Made by a program: the position numbers and the translations under genes. From NCBI GenBank assembly GCA_963971535.1, contig OZ020593.1, positions 37,724,787 through 37,788,786 of the forward strand: a stretch of DNA of 64,000 nt. Reading direction: 5' to 3'. This document shows, piece by piece, positions 11,228-23,814 of this stretch. Every line of letters starts with the position of its first letter. The first letter of the stretch is position 1. The notes beneath the pieces are model-generated. The model searched no databases, was not told the origin of the DNA, and worked only from the letters and a program-made list of their open reading frames with translations. This stretch comes from Notolepis coatsorum. Its lineage: Eukaryota; Chordata; Actinopteri; Aulopiformes; Paralepididae.

Positions 11228-11385
11228 CCATCAGAACTAAGCTCTCGGGGTGACAGGGCCTTTGCTGCAGCTGCCCCCACCCTCTGGAACACCCTTCCCA
11301 CCAACCATATCCATCATGCAGACACTCTTTCATCATTCAAACAAGCCCTCAAAACCCACATTTTACCCTTGCTTTCAACCCATGA

Positions 11386-11435
<50 letters not shown>

Positions 11436-12892
11436 AACTTTTATTAACAGATTAGAGAATGGGTACAGTACAGTACAGCTCAATACACACAATTGTTAAG
11501 GGGATGCAGACCAGACAAAGACTTTCGTCTTTTTTACATCGGGGTCCCCCATTTTCAATTCATAATGACATTTATGACATACACAACATACAGATATACA
11601 GATATAAAAATATAATCTAATCATCTAATCTAAAGTAATCATGACATTTATGACATACATGACATACAGATATACAGTACTGTTACATTTGTGACATACA
11701 AGATATGCAAATATACAGTACTGTTAACCAGACAGTAAATATAAACATACAAGGGGGAGCATTAGGAGGGGGTGGGTGGGTTGGAGCCGGAGGGGGGTTC
11801 AGACATTTACGGTGGCCAGTTTCTAATTGCAGCCTCCCGTAGGTGCTCTTTGAGAGAGGTTTTGAAGGTGGGTAGGGATTCACATTTTTTACGGCTGTGG
11901 GTAGGGCGTTCCACATTGATGTGGCATAATTGCGAAACGTGCTTAGACCCTTGTTTGTGCCGAATCTGGGTTGAACATGATTTGTGGAATTCCCTCTGGT
12001 GTTGTGGTCGCGGTATTCACTGACCTTTGGGAAGTATTTCCACATGTACATGGGTACCTTAGTGGTGTAGTGTATCTTGTAGACCAGGCCCATTGCAAGT
12101 TGCTGTACTCTGTCGTCTACCCTAAGCCATCCTAGATTTTCAAAATGGGCAGGGGTGAGGTGGGTTTTAGGAGTAAGGTCAAGCAGTAGTCTGACCAGTT
12201 TGTTTTGTGATGTTTGTAATCTTGTTTTTAGTGCCTTTGAGGTGCTTTGGTACCATGAGGTGCAAGCATAGTCGTAGTACCCTTGAATGAGTGCTCCTGC
12301 TTCAGGAGATCCGGTACAAGAATCTTGTTCGTTGGTTGACTTTTTCTATTACATTGGATGCCATTTTGTCACAGGAAAGATTTGCCTCTAGGATGGAACC
12401 CAGGTATGCAATTTCATCTTTCCTTGTGACAATATTGTCACCCACTGTAACAGAGAAGCTGTTGGTTTTGCTGTGTTTGTTATTTGATCCGAAGAGAATG
12501 GACTCTGTTTTACCCAGGTGTAATGATAGTTTTTTATCAGCAAGCCAGGTGCAGATTCTGCCGAGTTCTGAGCTGAGGGTTTTTTCAACCTGTAACTTGT
12601 TCCTGTCAGAGACCAGCAGGGCTGAGTCGTCCGCGAACAGGAACAAGTTGCAGTCACAAGCTGACGACACGAATTTGCATAAATTAGGAACAGTAATAGC
12701 CTAGTATGCTTCCTTGTGGGACACCACAGCTCACTAGGAGGGGGGGGGGGGGTAGAGTACCGTTTACCTCTACCGACTCCTTTCTCTCTTACCTTTTTAT
12801 TTCTCTCTACTAAAACTGTAATGTATTGTATTGTTTTGTTTTGTTAAAGCGTCTTTGAGCACGTGGAAAAGCGCTATATAAATCCTGCCCCA
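11228..12892 (+). mobile_element. L2-type LINE 3' end split by another LINE
   Basis: 11228-11386 encodes an L2 C-terminus (SSRGDRAFAAAAPTLWNTLP, then SSFKQALKTHILP) and stops in cttgctttcaacccatgaa. The matching 3' untranslated region resumes about 12745 and ends with aaaagcgctatataaat near 12887. The tail at 39735-39892 shows these two blocks joined directly, confirming that 11387-12724 is an insertion. Confidence 0.85.
11387..12724 (-). mobile_element. LINE fragment with (TCAA)n tail
   Basis: On the minus strand the protein shows an RT palm piece (LFLFADDSALLVSDRN, AYLGSILEANLS) and, after a frame break, a C-terminal block (GLVYKIHYTTKVPMYMWKYF, YRDHNTRGNSTNHVQPRF, SMWNALP). It ends in a 3' tail with caattgtgtgtattgagc and an extended tcaa repeat, seen on plus as tgat units at 11387-11434. 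The clade is unresolved; it looks CR1/L2/Jockey-like. 5'-truncated. Confidence 0.85.
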
Positions 12893-12954
12893 CTATAGTA
12901 TGTTGTAATTTTTTTTTTATCGCAATATATCGAATTTTGGCATTGTCCCAACCC

Positions 12955-13030
12955 TACTGACTAGACCTAAAGAACTTGTAAGTCGCTTTGGATAAAAGCG
13001 TCAGCTAAATGACTAAATGTAAATGTAAAG
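12955..13030 (+). mobile_element. L2-type 3' tail only
   Basis: Contains acttgtaagtcgctttgg, ataaaagcgtcagctaaatg and an aaatgt tail, the same end as the L2 copies at 9552 and 21017. An extreme 5' truncation. Confidence 0.85.
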
Positions 13031-14560
13031 GGATATAAAAAATCTGCAGTTTTACCTCTAAATACATGTACAAATAAGATAGCGACCACTGTTGTCCCTG
13101 TCATCCGCTGTCAACACCATCATTCCTCCCAGGTGGCAGGCTCCTCATTCACTTCCATTCATTTTGGGGACCAAGTCTAAATATCTATGTCTGGAGTATA
13201 AACAAACTACTGCTGTGCAGATTTCAATAAAACAGACAATTCTGAGTCAAAGGTACATGTTTGTTTTGGCATTGTCTTCACAGATGTATAAGAATAAGAA
13301 TAAGAATAAAAGCAGATCCAGTGTTGTAGGTTTGAGTTTGTTGTCTATCTCTGCCTGCACAGAATATTTGAGGACTGGTTACCCATGGTTACCTGCTGCC
13401 TTGCTGGAAGACATACTAAATATTATGTTTAAGTTTCACTGTTGTTAGGGACCTTAATTGAGAATGCCACATATTCCAGTATTCAAATGTGTTATTTCTG
13501 TCTTAGGACCATTTGCCACGCTCAGTGAGCATTCACTATAGGGAGGTGTAGTGGTTACGCCATTGGTGTTTCTCGCGCGGTCCACCCTCCTTGAAATTGC
13601 CATGTATTTCCAATGGACCCATTTCTAAATCGTCTCGTTTAAAACAAATAAAGCATGAACATTGGCATGGTGTACCTTTCTGTGTGTATTCATCCATAAT
13701 CTATAGCTCAACATGAAAACATTTGCAATTAATCATAAAAGTAGCTAAATAATTACGTTTATGTTTTCGTTCACTGAGGAACTACACGGCTGCTAACTGA
13801 CATCACAACAGCGTAGACTCCTGGCTCTATTAGGCGACAGCACTGAACGACCGCCGTTCTACTGGTAAGTGTAGTTCTTTTTTAACGACAAATTATTTCA
13901 ACCAAAAATGCTCAAACAATAATGTTAGTGATAGAAGGGAACTCATTTTGCCAATGTTCATGAGGCAGAATTATAGGTATGTTGTTCTCAGGGATGCAGT
14001 TTTTGCTCTAGACTGTTTAAGTAATTTTTGCAGTTCATATCTTGTTAATGTTATCTATTAAATAATTTAACAATGAGTATGAATAAACAATTACAAAAAA
14101 CATCATCATAAATATGAAATATATAACTAACAATAAAGCCCATTACCATTGAATCCCATTGTGTGTTTGTTTGTTTGTTTGTAATCCTACATGGATTAAA
14201 GTCAGAACAGTGCGTACTGAGCGCACAGGACGAGCTCCGGAGACGGTGTAATGTAAAAGGACGCTATTACCAGCTTCCTGTCATCTGCTGTGAGGGAAGC
14301 CACCTCGCAATTAGCGGATGAATGGACTTACGCGGTATCCAGACTTTGTAAAAGGAGCCCATCTTTTTGCTTAAGGGGAATACTAAATTATTCTCTATGG
14401 AACAGCTCCAGGTTTTACATTATTTCTTTAGTTCTGTAGTGGTTTCAGGAGAGAGTCATATATTTTCATAGTCGTATACTACATTGTATACATGCCAAAG
14501 ATATTCACAATGACTTATAATCACTCTAATGCCCTGCATCAATTTAGAGATTACAGATTA
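13031..14560. other. No gene seen
   Basis: AT-rich sequence with a few low-complexity patches (aataag near 13290, gttt near 14165). No coding or element ends I can support. Confidence 0.6.
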
Positions 14561-14736
14561 GAGTCAATCTATTGTCATTGTACAGTCAAGCACAAGTAGA
14601 GTACAACGAAATTAAGTTGGCATCTAAACAGAGTGCAAAGGAGCAGTAAAGTGCATTGTAGTATACAGTATATATGGAGTATATGAGAAAGCTACGGAGT
14701 AAACATGATGATGTGTGTACAGCATTGTATGTACAG

Positions 14737-14816
<80 letters not shown>

Positions 14817-15295
14817 TGGTACGAGTATGCATACACTATGATAATAAACCACTCTAGCCAGTGGTTTAAATAATATGAGTATACAGTGTGTACAGTGTTA
14901 TTATAGATTGTTATTATACAGTGTTATATGAATAAACTATAGGTTGAATATACATAGTATAATGAAGGCAGATATGAGTACAGTGTAAAGCAGATGTAGG
15001 CAGTAGATAAGTATGGATTCAGAGTATAGAGTTCTGGAGTAGGTTGAGTGGGGGGTGGGGCTCTGTCACAGTGGGGCAGAGTTCAGTAAGGTGACAGCTG
15101 AGGGGAAGAATCTGTTCCTGTGCCTGTGGGTCCTGGAACTGAGATGTCTGTAGCGCCTCCCAGAGGGGAGGAGGGTAACAGTCTGTGGTTGGGGTGAGGG
15201 GTGTCCTTGACTTCCTCAGATACTGTTTGTGCTGGACTGCTTCCATTGCAGGGAGTGGTGTACCGGTGATGCGCAGAGCAGTTTTCACCAACATC
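14561..15295 (-). mobile_element. Rex1-like LINE 3' end, diverged
   Basis: Minus-strand sequence at 15019-15294 encodes a frame-broken LINE C-terminus with KTALRITGTPLPAME, YLRKSRTPLTP and, in another frame, a Ser/Pro-rich piece. This is followed by a 3' untranslated region whose end, on minus, reads tactctacttgtgcttgac and tgacaatagattgactc. It directly abuts the next LINE copy, so one may have inserted at the edge of the other. Confidence 0.75.
14741..14812. repeat. (AT)n microsatellite
   Basis: About 36 AT units inside the LINE 3' region. Confidence 0.95.
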
Positions 15296-15955
15296 CAAGT
15301 TCAAGTTCAAGTTCTTTAATAGTTGTCATACAGAAGTACAGAATACTTTCATACAAAATGCTTCTTACTGTTACGCTCCAGAGACTGTGCTAGACAAGAT
15401 AGTATCAAATAACATAATAACATAATATAGCATGAATTTAGAAGAAGAAAATGAGGTCACAGTGTTCGGTATAGACATATGTACAATGTTCTGAGTTACC
15501 ATATAATATACAATACACAATACTATGCAGTGTACTAATGTACAGTACTATCTAGTGCAAAGCAGAAATGGGATGAGGTACAATTTTAGGTACAATTTAC
15601 AGTAAGGTGTACGAGTTGTAGTGCAATCCTTCATCCATAAATATAAAGTGTGGGGAGTGGGTGCTACAGTGTGTTTGTTTAAAGTGGGTGTGTGCTATAA
15701 GTGTGTGGAGTGGGTGCTACAGTGTGTTTGTTTAAAGTGAGTGTGTGCGTGTGGATGTGTGTGCTATGTGCGTTTGGTGGTTGTTGTTGTGTAGTGTTCA
15801 TTCATTGTTCGTTTAGCAGCCTGATGGCCTGGGGATAGAAGCTTCTTCTGAGTCTTTCTGTGCTCGCCTTGAGACTCCTGTATCGCTTGCTGAGTGAGCA
15901 ATATGATTGGCCCGAGAGGTGTTCTAGTCATGAGGGTCATTGACAACACTGGTTC
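15296..15955 (-). mobile_element. Rex1-like LINE 3' end, minus copy
   Basis: On plus it opens with caagttcaagttcaagttc, the reverse complement of the acttgaa tail of the copies at 383 and 30423, then matches their 3' untranslated region inverted (catacagaagtacagaat, gttacgctccagagac). It reaches the coding end (gcctgatggcctggggatag, corresponding to YPQAIRLLN). Clearly more diverged than the pair of plus copies. Confidence 0.9.
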
Positions 15956-16331
15956 CCAACAGGTTTGTGGCTTTAGTTCAGAAGGAATTTAGTAGTAGGA
16001 GTGAAATCTGGTCAGAATAATCAATCTTATACCTTCTATAATATAATTGGCCCTGGACCACACGTTGGGAAGCAATGAACCCTAACATACTCCCTCTCGT
16101 ATTCTACTGTTTAAATCCAAAATAAATGACAAATGTGATGAGGCAGGTTCTGATGTGAGTCATGATAAAGACTACACATGATATAAGCCTTCTTCAAGAC
16201 GCTTAACATGCTTTAACGCTATGGACCGCATGATCCAATTGAAACAACAATGACGTTACCTAGCAACTGGAGACACCATTGAAACAGTCTATATTATACA
16301 TATTATCTCTCAAGTGTTGCCAAATATGTAA
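15956..16331. other. No gene seen
   Basis: No coding signal or repeat ends recognised, apart from the left neighbourhood of the foldback at 16332. Confidence 0.5.
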
Positions 16332-16480
16332 GGGATAATGTATAGCTACGAGGTCATTGTCGCAAAATAATTGACCGACACGGAGTTTAAAATACCGAGG
16401 CGCCTCGCCGAGGTGTTTTAAACGTCAGTGAAGGTCAATTATTTTGCTACAATGACCGAGTATAGGCTATACATTATCCC
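16332..16480. mobile_element. 149-bp foldback (palindromic MITE-like)
   Basis: The two halves are inverted copies almost end to end: gggataatgtatag at left pairs with ctatacattatccc at right, gcaaaataattgacc pairs with ggtcaattattttgc, and the centre cgaggcgcctcg is itself palindromic. As RNA or single-strand DNA it would form one long hairpin. Superfamily not determined; no target duplication seen. Confidence 0.8.
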
Positions 16481-16905
16481 GCTTATTACATGGCTAACTT
16501 ACTAACAATATACCTAATTCATTTTACGAGATCAAATGCAGACGCAGTTCTGTTCTGTCGCTCCCGCTGTCATCGCCGGCAGCTTGCACTGATGACTGAA
16601 TGCTGAGCAGCTTTCATGACTGCAATCTAAATGCTTGATTGCTCCCCGCTTATTACAGCTGTGAATATGCTGAGCAGCTGAAACAGTGTGTGTCAGTGGG
16701 CTTGATTACTCCAGCTGCGAAAAACAATAATCACCGGTGGTTATTGAAAAATAATTCACCGCTGTCGGGGGCTATTGACCAATCACAATCAAGCATTTCG
16801 ACGAATGTTAAAACGCCATGTAATAACAATTCTTAACGAGAGGGGCACCCTCCTTTTAGGTAAATGACACAGTGGGTAAAACTGATACAATAGCATGAAA
16901 GAGAC
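16481..16905. repeat. Segment bounded by short inverted repeats
   Basis: gcttattacatggc (16481-16494) occurs inverted as gccatgtaataac (16816-16828). cccgcttattaca is also repeated at 16478 and 16646. This suggests a related or larger element around the foldback. The rest of the stretch holds no gene. Confidence 0.45.
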
Positions 16906-17930
16906 ACAAGGAACACTGAGCAGGGGAGAGAGGAGAGGAGGAGCAGGGGAGGAACACAGAGCAGGAGAGAGGAAGAGAGGAGAGGGGGAGCAGGGGAGGA
17001 ACACAGAGCAGGAGAGAGGAAGAGAGGAGAGGGGGAGCAGGGGAGGAACACAGAGCAGGAGAGGAGGAGAGGGGGAGCAGGGGAGGAACACAGAGCAGGA
17101 GAGAGGAAGAGAGGAGAGGAGGAGCAGGGGAGGAACACAGAGCAGGAGAGAGGAAGAGAGGAGAGGGGGAGCAGGGGAGGAACACAGAGCAGGAGAGAGG
17201 AGAGGAGGAGAGGGGGAGCAGTGGAGGAACACAGAGCAGGAGAGAGGAAGAGAGGAGAGGAGGAGCAGTGGAGGAACACAGAGCAGGAGAGAGGAAGAGA
17301 GGAGAGGAGGAGCAGGGGAGGAACACAGAGCAGGAGAGGAGGAGAGGAGGAGCAGGGGAGGAACACAGAGCAGGAGAGAGGAAGAGAGGAGAGGGGGAGC
17401 AGGGGAGGAACACAGAGCAGGAGAGAGGAGAGGAGGAGAGGGGGAGCAGGGGAGGAACACAGAGCAGGTGAGAGGAAGAGAGGAGAGGGGGAGGAACACA
17501 GAGCAGGAGAGAGGGAGAGAGGAGAGGGGGAGGAACACAGAGCAGGAGAGAGGGAGAGAGGAGAGGAGGAGCAGTGGAGGAACACAGAGCAGGAGAGAGG
17601 AGAGGAGGAGCAGTGGAGGAACACAGAGCAGGAGAGAGGAAGAGAGGAGAGGAGGAGCAGGGGAGGAACACAGAGCAGGAGAGAGGAAGAGAGGAGAGGG
17701 GGAGCAGGGGAGGAACACAGAGCAGGAGAGAGGAGAGGAGGAGAGGAGGAGCAGGGGAGGAACACAGAGCAGGAGAGAGGAGAGGAGGAGAGGAGGAGCA
17801 GTGGAGGAACACAGAGCAGGAGAGAGGAGAGGAGGAGCAGTGGAGGAACACAGAGCAGGAGAGAGGAGAGGAGGAGCAGTGGAGGAACACATAGCAGGAG
17901 AGAGGAGAGGAGGATCAGGAGGAGCAAACG
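16906..17930. repeat. 47-bp purine minisatellite
   Basis: More than twenty units of about 47 bp built from gcaggggagg, aacacagagcagg and agaggaagagaggagag, with shortened variants. All-purine plus strand. Because stops are rare in both the purine and the pyrimidine reading, long open frames exist on both strands (over 380 codons), with GGTQSRREE-like or SLPLSCSVF-like periodic peptides. I regard them as non-coding. Confidence 0.95.
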
Positions 17931-17981
17931 TGGGAGGAATTAATGGTAGACGAGGGAGTACTGTGGCACACACACACACAA

Positions 17982-18014
<33 letters not shown>

Positions 18015-18116
18015 GACATACATGTAAACATATTCTTACAGTACTTTAGACCCCACCATTCTTCCTGCTACATTGTTTAATATGGTCAGGGCTTGCACGT
18101 TTTACCAGGCACGTGA

Positions 18117-18250
<134 letters not shown>

Positions 18251-18318
18251 CTATAAAGCTACCTTTGCATGATGCTAGCTCTGCTTAATCCCGGAGTGAG
18301 TTGCACAGACAAAAAAAT

Positions 18319-18638
<320 letters not shown>

Positions 18639-18762
18639 TAAATAAATAAAATACAGAGAACACCTGGGATTTGGTTCTGGTGTCTCCTATTTAAATATCT
18701 GGGGCGTCTTAGTGGCTCAGTGGGGAAGTGCAGGTACCGGCAGCCTACATCACACATTTAGA

Positions 18763-19130
18763 TTAGATTAGATTCAAATGTATTGTCATTATACAGCACA
18801 AGTACAGTACAACAAAAAGAAGAGTGCAAATGTAACAGTAAAATGCAATAGTAATATACAATGTACAGGTGACTGGGTATAACATATCTCAATTAGTACT
18901 ACTGAATAATAGTGCTAATCAGATGTATGTACAGAGTTGTAGTATTAATACAGTGATACAGGTATAAAGACACTATGGTAGTAAGTCAAACTGGCCAGCA
19001 GCATAACTAGTAAGAGTAGGTGAGGAATGTACAGAATAGATATAGTATCTACAGATGTGTAAAAATGATTATATGCAGGTATGTACAGACAGATTTGGAT
19101 AGATATATATACAGTAAGAGTAAATATATA
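18763..19130 (-). mobile_element. LINE 3' untranslated region, minus
   Basis: On plus, gattagattagattc precedes tgtattgtcattatacag and cacaagtacagtacaac; inverted this is a LINE tail ending gacaata plus a short repeat. It resembles the tails at 14561 and 59885. No coding part. Just left (18697-18740) ggcgtcttagtggctcagtg looks like a tRNA-derived SINE head but is too short to call. Confidence 0.65.
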
Positions 19131-20318
19131 TAAAAAAAAAAATTATATATTTTCTTTTAGTTTGCTTTAACACATCAAGTGCCGTTCAGCAGGGGGCACT
19201 GTGGGCCGTCAGTGCCAATGCTCTGTTCAATGAGATAAATGCCGGTGTTTTGCATTGCTAAACCTATATTAAATATTATAGCTATGGATCTAATAACGTC
19301 GTCGATTGTCAGTGAGTTTCTTCCGGTAAACATGCAAAAAACAGATAATTTTTTCATCAATACATTTCCGTTTTATACCGTGGTGAATACGAGCATAGTT
19401 CCAGAGCGATTCTGTGTAATTCCAGGAAACGCAGGCAAAACAGCGTTTATCTGCATTTCATTTTAAATCGTTAATTTCTCGCCTGATTATTGAATCAATC
19501 TGAAATCAACGCTAGATTATCGGTATTATGTTTCATCATGCATCCACGAAAGGGTGTGTGGGGGGGGGGGGGTACTATGCTTCGAGCGCCACCAACGGCA
19601 AACGCTACACAGTACATTACAGACACAACCTGCGATTGCGGCGAATAAATCATCGGATCAACGCAAGATTGGTAACATATAGTCCTTACCTTGTCTCTGA
19701 TGTACTGGAAAAAGAAGAATCCAATTATCTGATCGCCATTCCAAATATTCATCGCGATCGTTTGTCCGACGTTATGCAGCATTGCAGATGATCTGGCGGG
19801 CGGGGACCCTCGTCGAGGCAACTGTGGTGACCGCTTGTCTTGCTGGAGTGTTTAGAACCCGCCCCCACGCCGCAGCTCGGCCAAGAAAACAAACCACATA
19901 ATTTCAAAGGGAGTGCAATAGCGGCCGCAAGGCGTTAGGCGGCGGTATTGGCCGTTTGTGATCTCAGACACATTCAGGACAGCCTGCACAAGGTGCCTCG
20001 ATATATTATGAATGGCAATAGCGAATAAAAGAAATAACTAAACAGAAACATACTATAGATCTACATTTCTGGCACTCAACCGCTCGGCCACAGAAACATA
20101 GATCTATGTTAACAGCACCCAATGTGTTAATAACAGTAACGTTGGCGAGCTAGCTAAATTATACATAAATCGGTTTTCATATAAATCAATCTTCACTAAT
20201 ACTTTAAAACGGTGGTGCGGCACGGTCTACGGAGACGCAGAAAAATAAGTTACCAAATCCATTCCGAGACATCTCCGAGACTGACTAGCGTTGCGCGTAA
20301 CAATTCTCTCTCTCTCTC
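19131..20318. other. No gene; partial match to a hAT interior
   Basis: Segments here (tttcatcaatac near 19350, atcggtattatgtttcatc near 19518) resemble the interior of the hAT at 36290-37299. A minus-strand exon-like frame (IAMNIWNGDQIIGFFFFQY) ends at a donor-like gtaagg near 19690, at a place comparable to a donor-like gtaag in the other copy near 36830. I cannot name the product. Likely decayed transposon sequence. Confidence 0.4.
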
Positions 20319-20320
20319 TG

Positions 20321-20444
20321 GTTAGATGTCCATTGTTCATGTCAGTGTAGTGCCAGCCTGGCTGTCTCACTCCTGTCTTGTCACTCTAGGCATGCCTTAG
20401 TTTTCTTTTTGTCTTTTCAATTTAACAGTCTGCCCATTCATCTG
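20321..20444 (+). repeat. 124-bp sequence, copy 1
   Basis: Starts gttagatgtccattgttc and ends gtctgcccattcatctg, followed by a C run. An identical copy in inverse orientation lies at 25815-25938. Both copies sit next to a CT/GA microsatellite. I know no family for it. Confidence 0.9.
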
Positions 20445-20464
20445 CCCCCCACATTCAAGTGCAG

Positions 20465-20880
20465 GGTTAAGGAATGGCTCATTGATAACCAGAATTGTCA
20501 ACACTGAGGTGTCTGTGTATGTGTGTGAGTGTGGATATGGTGCGTTTGTCTATGTCTGGGTCTTTCAATATGTCATGATGTGCTCTGTCCTTGTGTCCAT
20601 GACTGTATTGTGACCTGTATCCCGTATGTTCTATGTGCTTTTTTTGTGTTTTTATTCTAATGTTATTTATCTTGATTTTATTCTGTTTTTATTGCTAACC
20701 CTTTTTTACACAGGATTTTAGCCTGTACCTTCTGGCAGGGGGACTGCCAATGGAAATTTGCCTTTTGGCTCAAATTGGGTGCATTTACATCTGTAAAATG
20801 TTTTATTAATGTACGCTGTCCCCTTTGATCAAATAAAGTAAAAAAAATACATTTTATTTTATTTTATTTTATTTTATTTT
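20465..20880 (+). mobile_element. Possible LINE 3' end with (TTTTA)n tail
   Basis: agcctgtaccttctggcag, aatttgccttttggctc and ttgatcaaataaagtaaaa resemble the 3' untranslated end of fish non-LTR elements, then a ttta-rich repeat follows (20853-20884). No protein part is visible, so the family is unresolved. Confidence 0.45.
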
Positions 20881-21016
20881 ATTTGTAGCAACACACCACA
20901 TTTTAAATTAATTATTTCCTTCCCTGCCTGGCTATCCTCCAGATTCGCTGGCCTAACACCATCAGCAACAAAGACCTGTGGTAACGAACACAACAACAGC
21001 CAGCAGAGAAAGAGAT

Positions 21017-22990
21017 TCTACATTTACATTAACTTTTTGTCATTTAGCTGACGCTTTTATCCAAAGCGACTTACAAGTTCTGTACGACAAGTCATCAGGA
21101 AGGGCACAACTCTATCAGCTGAGTAACAATGTTCATCAAAGTGTTGGGTGCTACAGTGTAGGTTAGTTTATTAGGACAAGTGCATGACAGTAAGGTTAGT
21201 TAGGGTTAGATATATATTTTTTAATTATTATTATTATTTTTATTTTATTTCAGATAATGGTTGAAGAAGTGCGTCTTTAGTCGACGGCGAAAGATTGGAC
21301 GGGTTTCGGCTGTTCTAACTGGGGTGGGTAGTTCATTCCACCACTGTTGGGCAAGGACTGAGAATAGGCGGCTTCTCTTTGATGACCCTCCCGGAGCTCG
21401 GATAGGAGTAGGTCTAAGGCAGCCAGAAGATGCAGAGCGTAGGGGTCTTGAGGGTGTGTAATTGGAGAATATTGACCGGAGGTAGGCGGGAGCGGTTCCC
21501 TTTGCCGCACGGTATGCTAGGTCTAGGGCCTTGAAGCAGTGGGGTGACATGGGCCGACTTTGGTAGGTTTGAGATCAGGCAGGCCGCTGCGTTCGGAATG
21601 AGTTGAAGAGGCTTGGTGGCAGTGGCCGGGAGGCCAGCGAGCAGTGCGTTGCAGTAGTCGAGGCGGGAGATGACTGTTGATTGGACGAGGAGGAGTTGGG
21701 TGGCTTCTTTTGTCAGGAAGGGGCGGATCCATCTCACGTTGCTCAGGAGGAATCTGCAGGTTCTGGTTGTCGCTGCGATGTGAGCAGAGAAGTTCAGCTG
21801 GTTGTCGAGGACAACACCAAGGTTCTTGGCGGTCGGGGACGCGGTCACAGCTGCATTTTCGACTGTGATGGAAAGGTCGGTCAGGGGGGAGGATTTGGCC
21901 GGCAGGTGGAGCAATTCTGTTTAGCTTAGGTTCAGTTTGAGGTGGTTGGTCGTCATCCAGGCGGAGATGTCAGAGAGACAGGCAGAGATCCGCTCAGAGA
22001 CGTGGATATCTGAGGGAGGGAAGGAGAGGAAGAGTTGAGTATCGTCGGCATAACAATGATATGAGAAGCCATGAGACGTGATAATGTTACCCAGTGATTT
22101 AGTGTAGAGGGAGAAGAGAAGGGGTCCTAGGACCGAGCCCTGGGGGACACCCGTCCACAGGGGGCGGGTGGCCGACAGGGTCCCTCTCCATGACACTTGG
22201 TAGGAGCGGTCATTGAGGTATGATGTCAGCCATGTCAGCGCAGAGCCAGCCACTCCCATTCCGCGAGGAGGATCTGATGGTTGACTGTGTCGAAGGCTGC
22301 AGATAGATCTAGGATAATAAGGACAGAGGAGAGGCCTTTCGCTTTTGCTAAGTGAAGTGCCTCTGTGACCGCAATGAGGGCCGTTTCTGTGGAGTGGCCA
22401 GTCCGGAAGCCAGACTGATTAGGGTCTAGGAGGTCATTCTGTAAGAGATAAGCAGTAAGTTGGTTGGATACAGCACGTTCAAGTGTTTTAGAAAGGAAGG
22501 AGAGAAGAGAGACAGGACGATAGTTGCCTATGACGGTGGGGTTCAGGGTTGGTTTTTTTATGAGCGGCGTGACTCTGGCTTGTTTTAGGGAGGTGGGGAC
22601 CACCCCTGAGTTGAGTGAGGAGTTGATGGTTGCAGTTAGGAATGGGAGGATGTCTGGTGCTATGGTCTGGAGGAGTGGGGAGGGTAGCCGGTCCAGCTGG
22701 CATGTAGTCGGACGGTTCGACGTTACCAGTGTCAGGGTCTCGGCTTCTGTAATGGGAGAGAAAGATGACAGAGTGAAGGATGAGGTTCTCGATTCAGCAT
22801 TTGGAATGGGTGGGGGTTGGGAGCTGCGGATGTTCTCCACTTTTTCCTCAAAGAAGATCGCGAAGTTTTCGGCAGAGAAAGATGAGGGGGAGGGGTGGGG
22901 GGGGAGTGAGGAGGGAGGACATGGTAGCATGCAGTTTGCGAAGATTCTTGGCAGAGGCCTCGATCCTATGGTGAAAGAAGGAAGGAAGAT
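21017..22990 (-). mobile_element. L2-type LINE, RT portion and 3' end
   Basis: Minus-strand translation runs from a Ser/Pro-rich linker (SFFHHRIEASAKNLRKL) through RT: KPTLNPTVIGNYRPVSLLSF, QSGFRTGHSTETALI, LIILDLSAAFDTVNHQILL, then TGVPQGSVLGPLLFSLYT and HCYADDTQLFLSFPP. It ends with SRLDYCNALLAGLP, LDLAYRAAKGTAPAYLRS and FRRRLKTHFFNHYL. The 3' tail on plus opens catttacattaac and includes ccaaagcgacttacaag. The protein lies in three frames with several frameshifts (one near 22250, one near 21915, one near 21530) and lacks the endonuclease, so the copy is dead. Confidence 0.92.
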
Positions 22991-23227
22991 TCTCCAACGG
23001 CATTGGAGATGGATTGGTCATACACTCCGTAAACCATCCCTGAGCATCATAAGACAATCTCTCAGGTGGAACCCCCAAGGGAAAAGAAAGAGAGGCAGAC
23101 CACGAAACACCTGGCGCCGAGACTTGGAAGATGATGCCAAGAAGATGGGACACCAGCTGGAGAGGTTGGCCCAGGATCGGGATGCTTGGAGAACCCTTGT
23201 TGACAGCCTATGCCCCAAACGGGATAA
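22991..23227 (+). mobile_element. RTE-like LINE C-terminus
   Basis: Open frame with LQRHWRWIGHTLRKP, IIRQSLRWNPQGKRKRGRP, NTWRRDLEDDAKKMG and LERLAQDRDAWRTLVDSLC. This block is the C-terminal end of a widespread fish LINE group that I place as RTE-like. It stops where an aagt repeat begins, as expected for a LINE tail. Only about 80 codons are present. Confidence 0.8.
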
Positions 23228-23401
<174 letters not shown>

Positions 23402-23814
23402 AAGTGCCTGGCTACCCCACAAGAGTAAAACAAATAATAATAATAATACTTTTTTTTTTTTATAAAAAAAACGATTGTAAACTGGACAGTACATTACAGT
23501 AGGTAGGCAGTTTTCCAGGCTCCAAAAAGCACAGATAATTGATTAACCTAAGCAAATTCATTGTTTGTGTCCCGCTTGTGACATCACCAAGGGCAATAAT
23601 TCTGAACAGCTTGTTTAGACTTGTTGATCTGAAGACTTCAAACCCTGGCCAAATGTCAAGGACTACCTATGTAATTTCCCCCCAGCCCTAAATAACATTT
23701 CAGACTAAGCAAAATACATACAAAGACTAAGCAAAAATCTAGCTTCTATAATAATGTCTTCTTTAACATCCCCTCTGTTCAACATCATCCAAAAGACAAA
23801 GGTTTGGCTGCAAT
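23402..23814. other. No gene seen
   Basis: AT-rich spacer with a short aat run and a T run near 23451. Confidence 0.5.

Noticed and set aside
16789-18049. Long open frames on both strands (about 400 codons) across the purine minisatellite
   Set aside because: They are exactly periodic with the 47-bp repeat and exist on both strands at once; no non-repeat coding sequence or start context.
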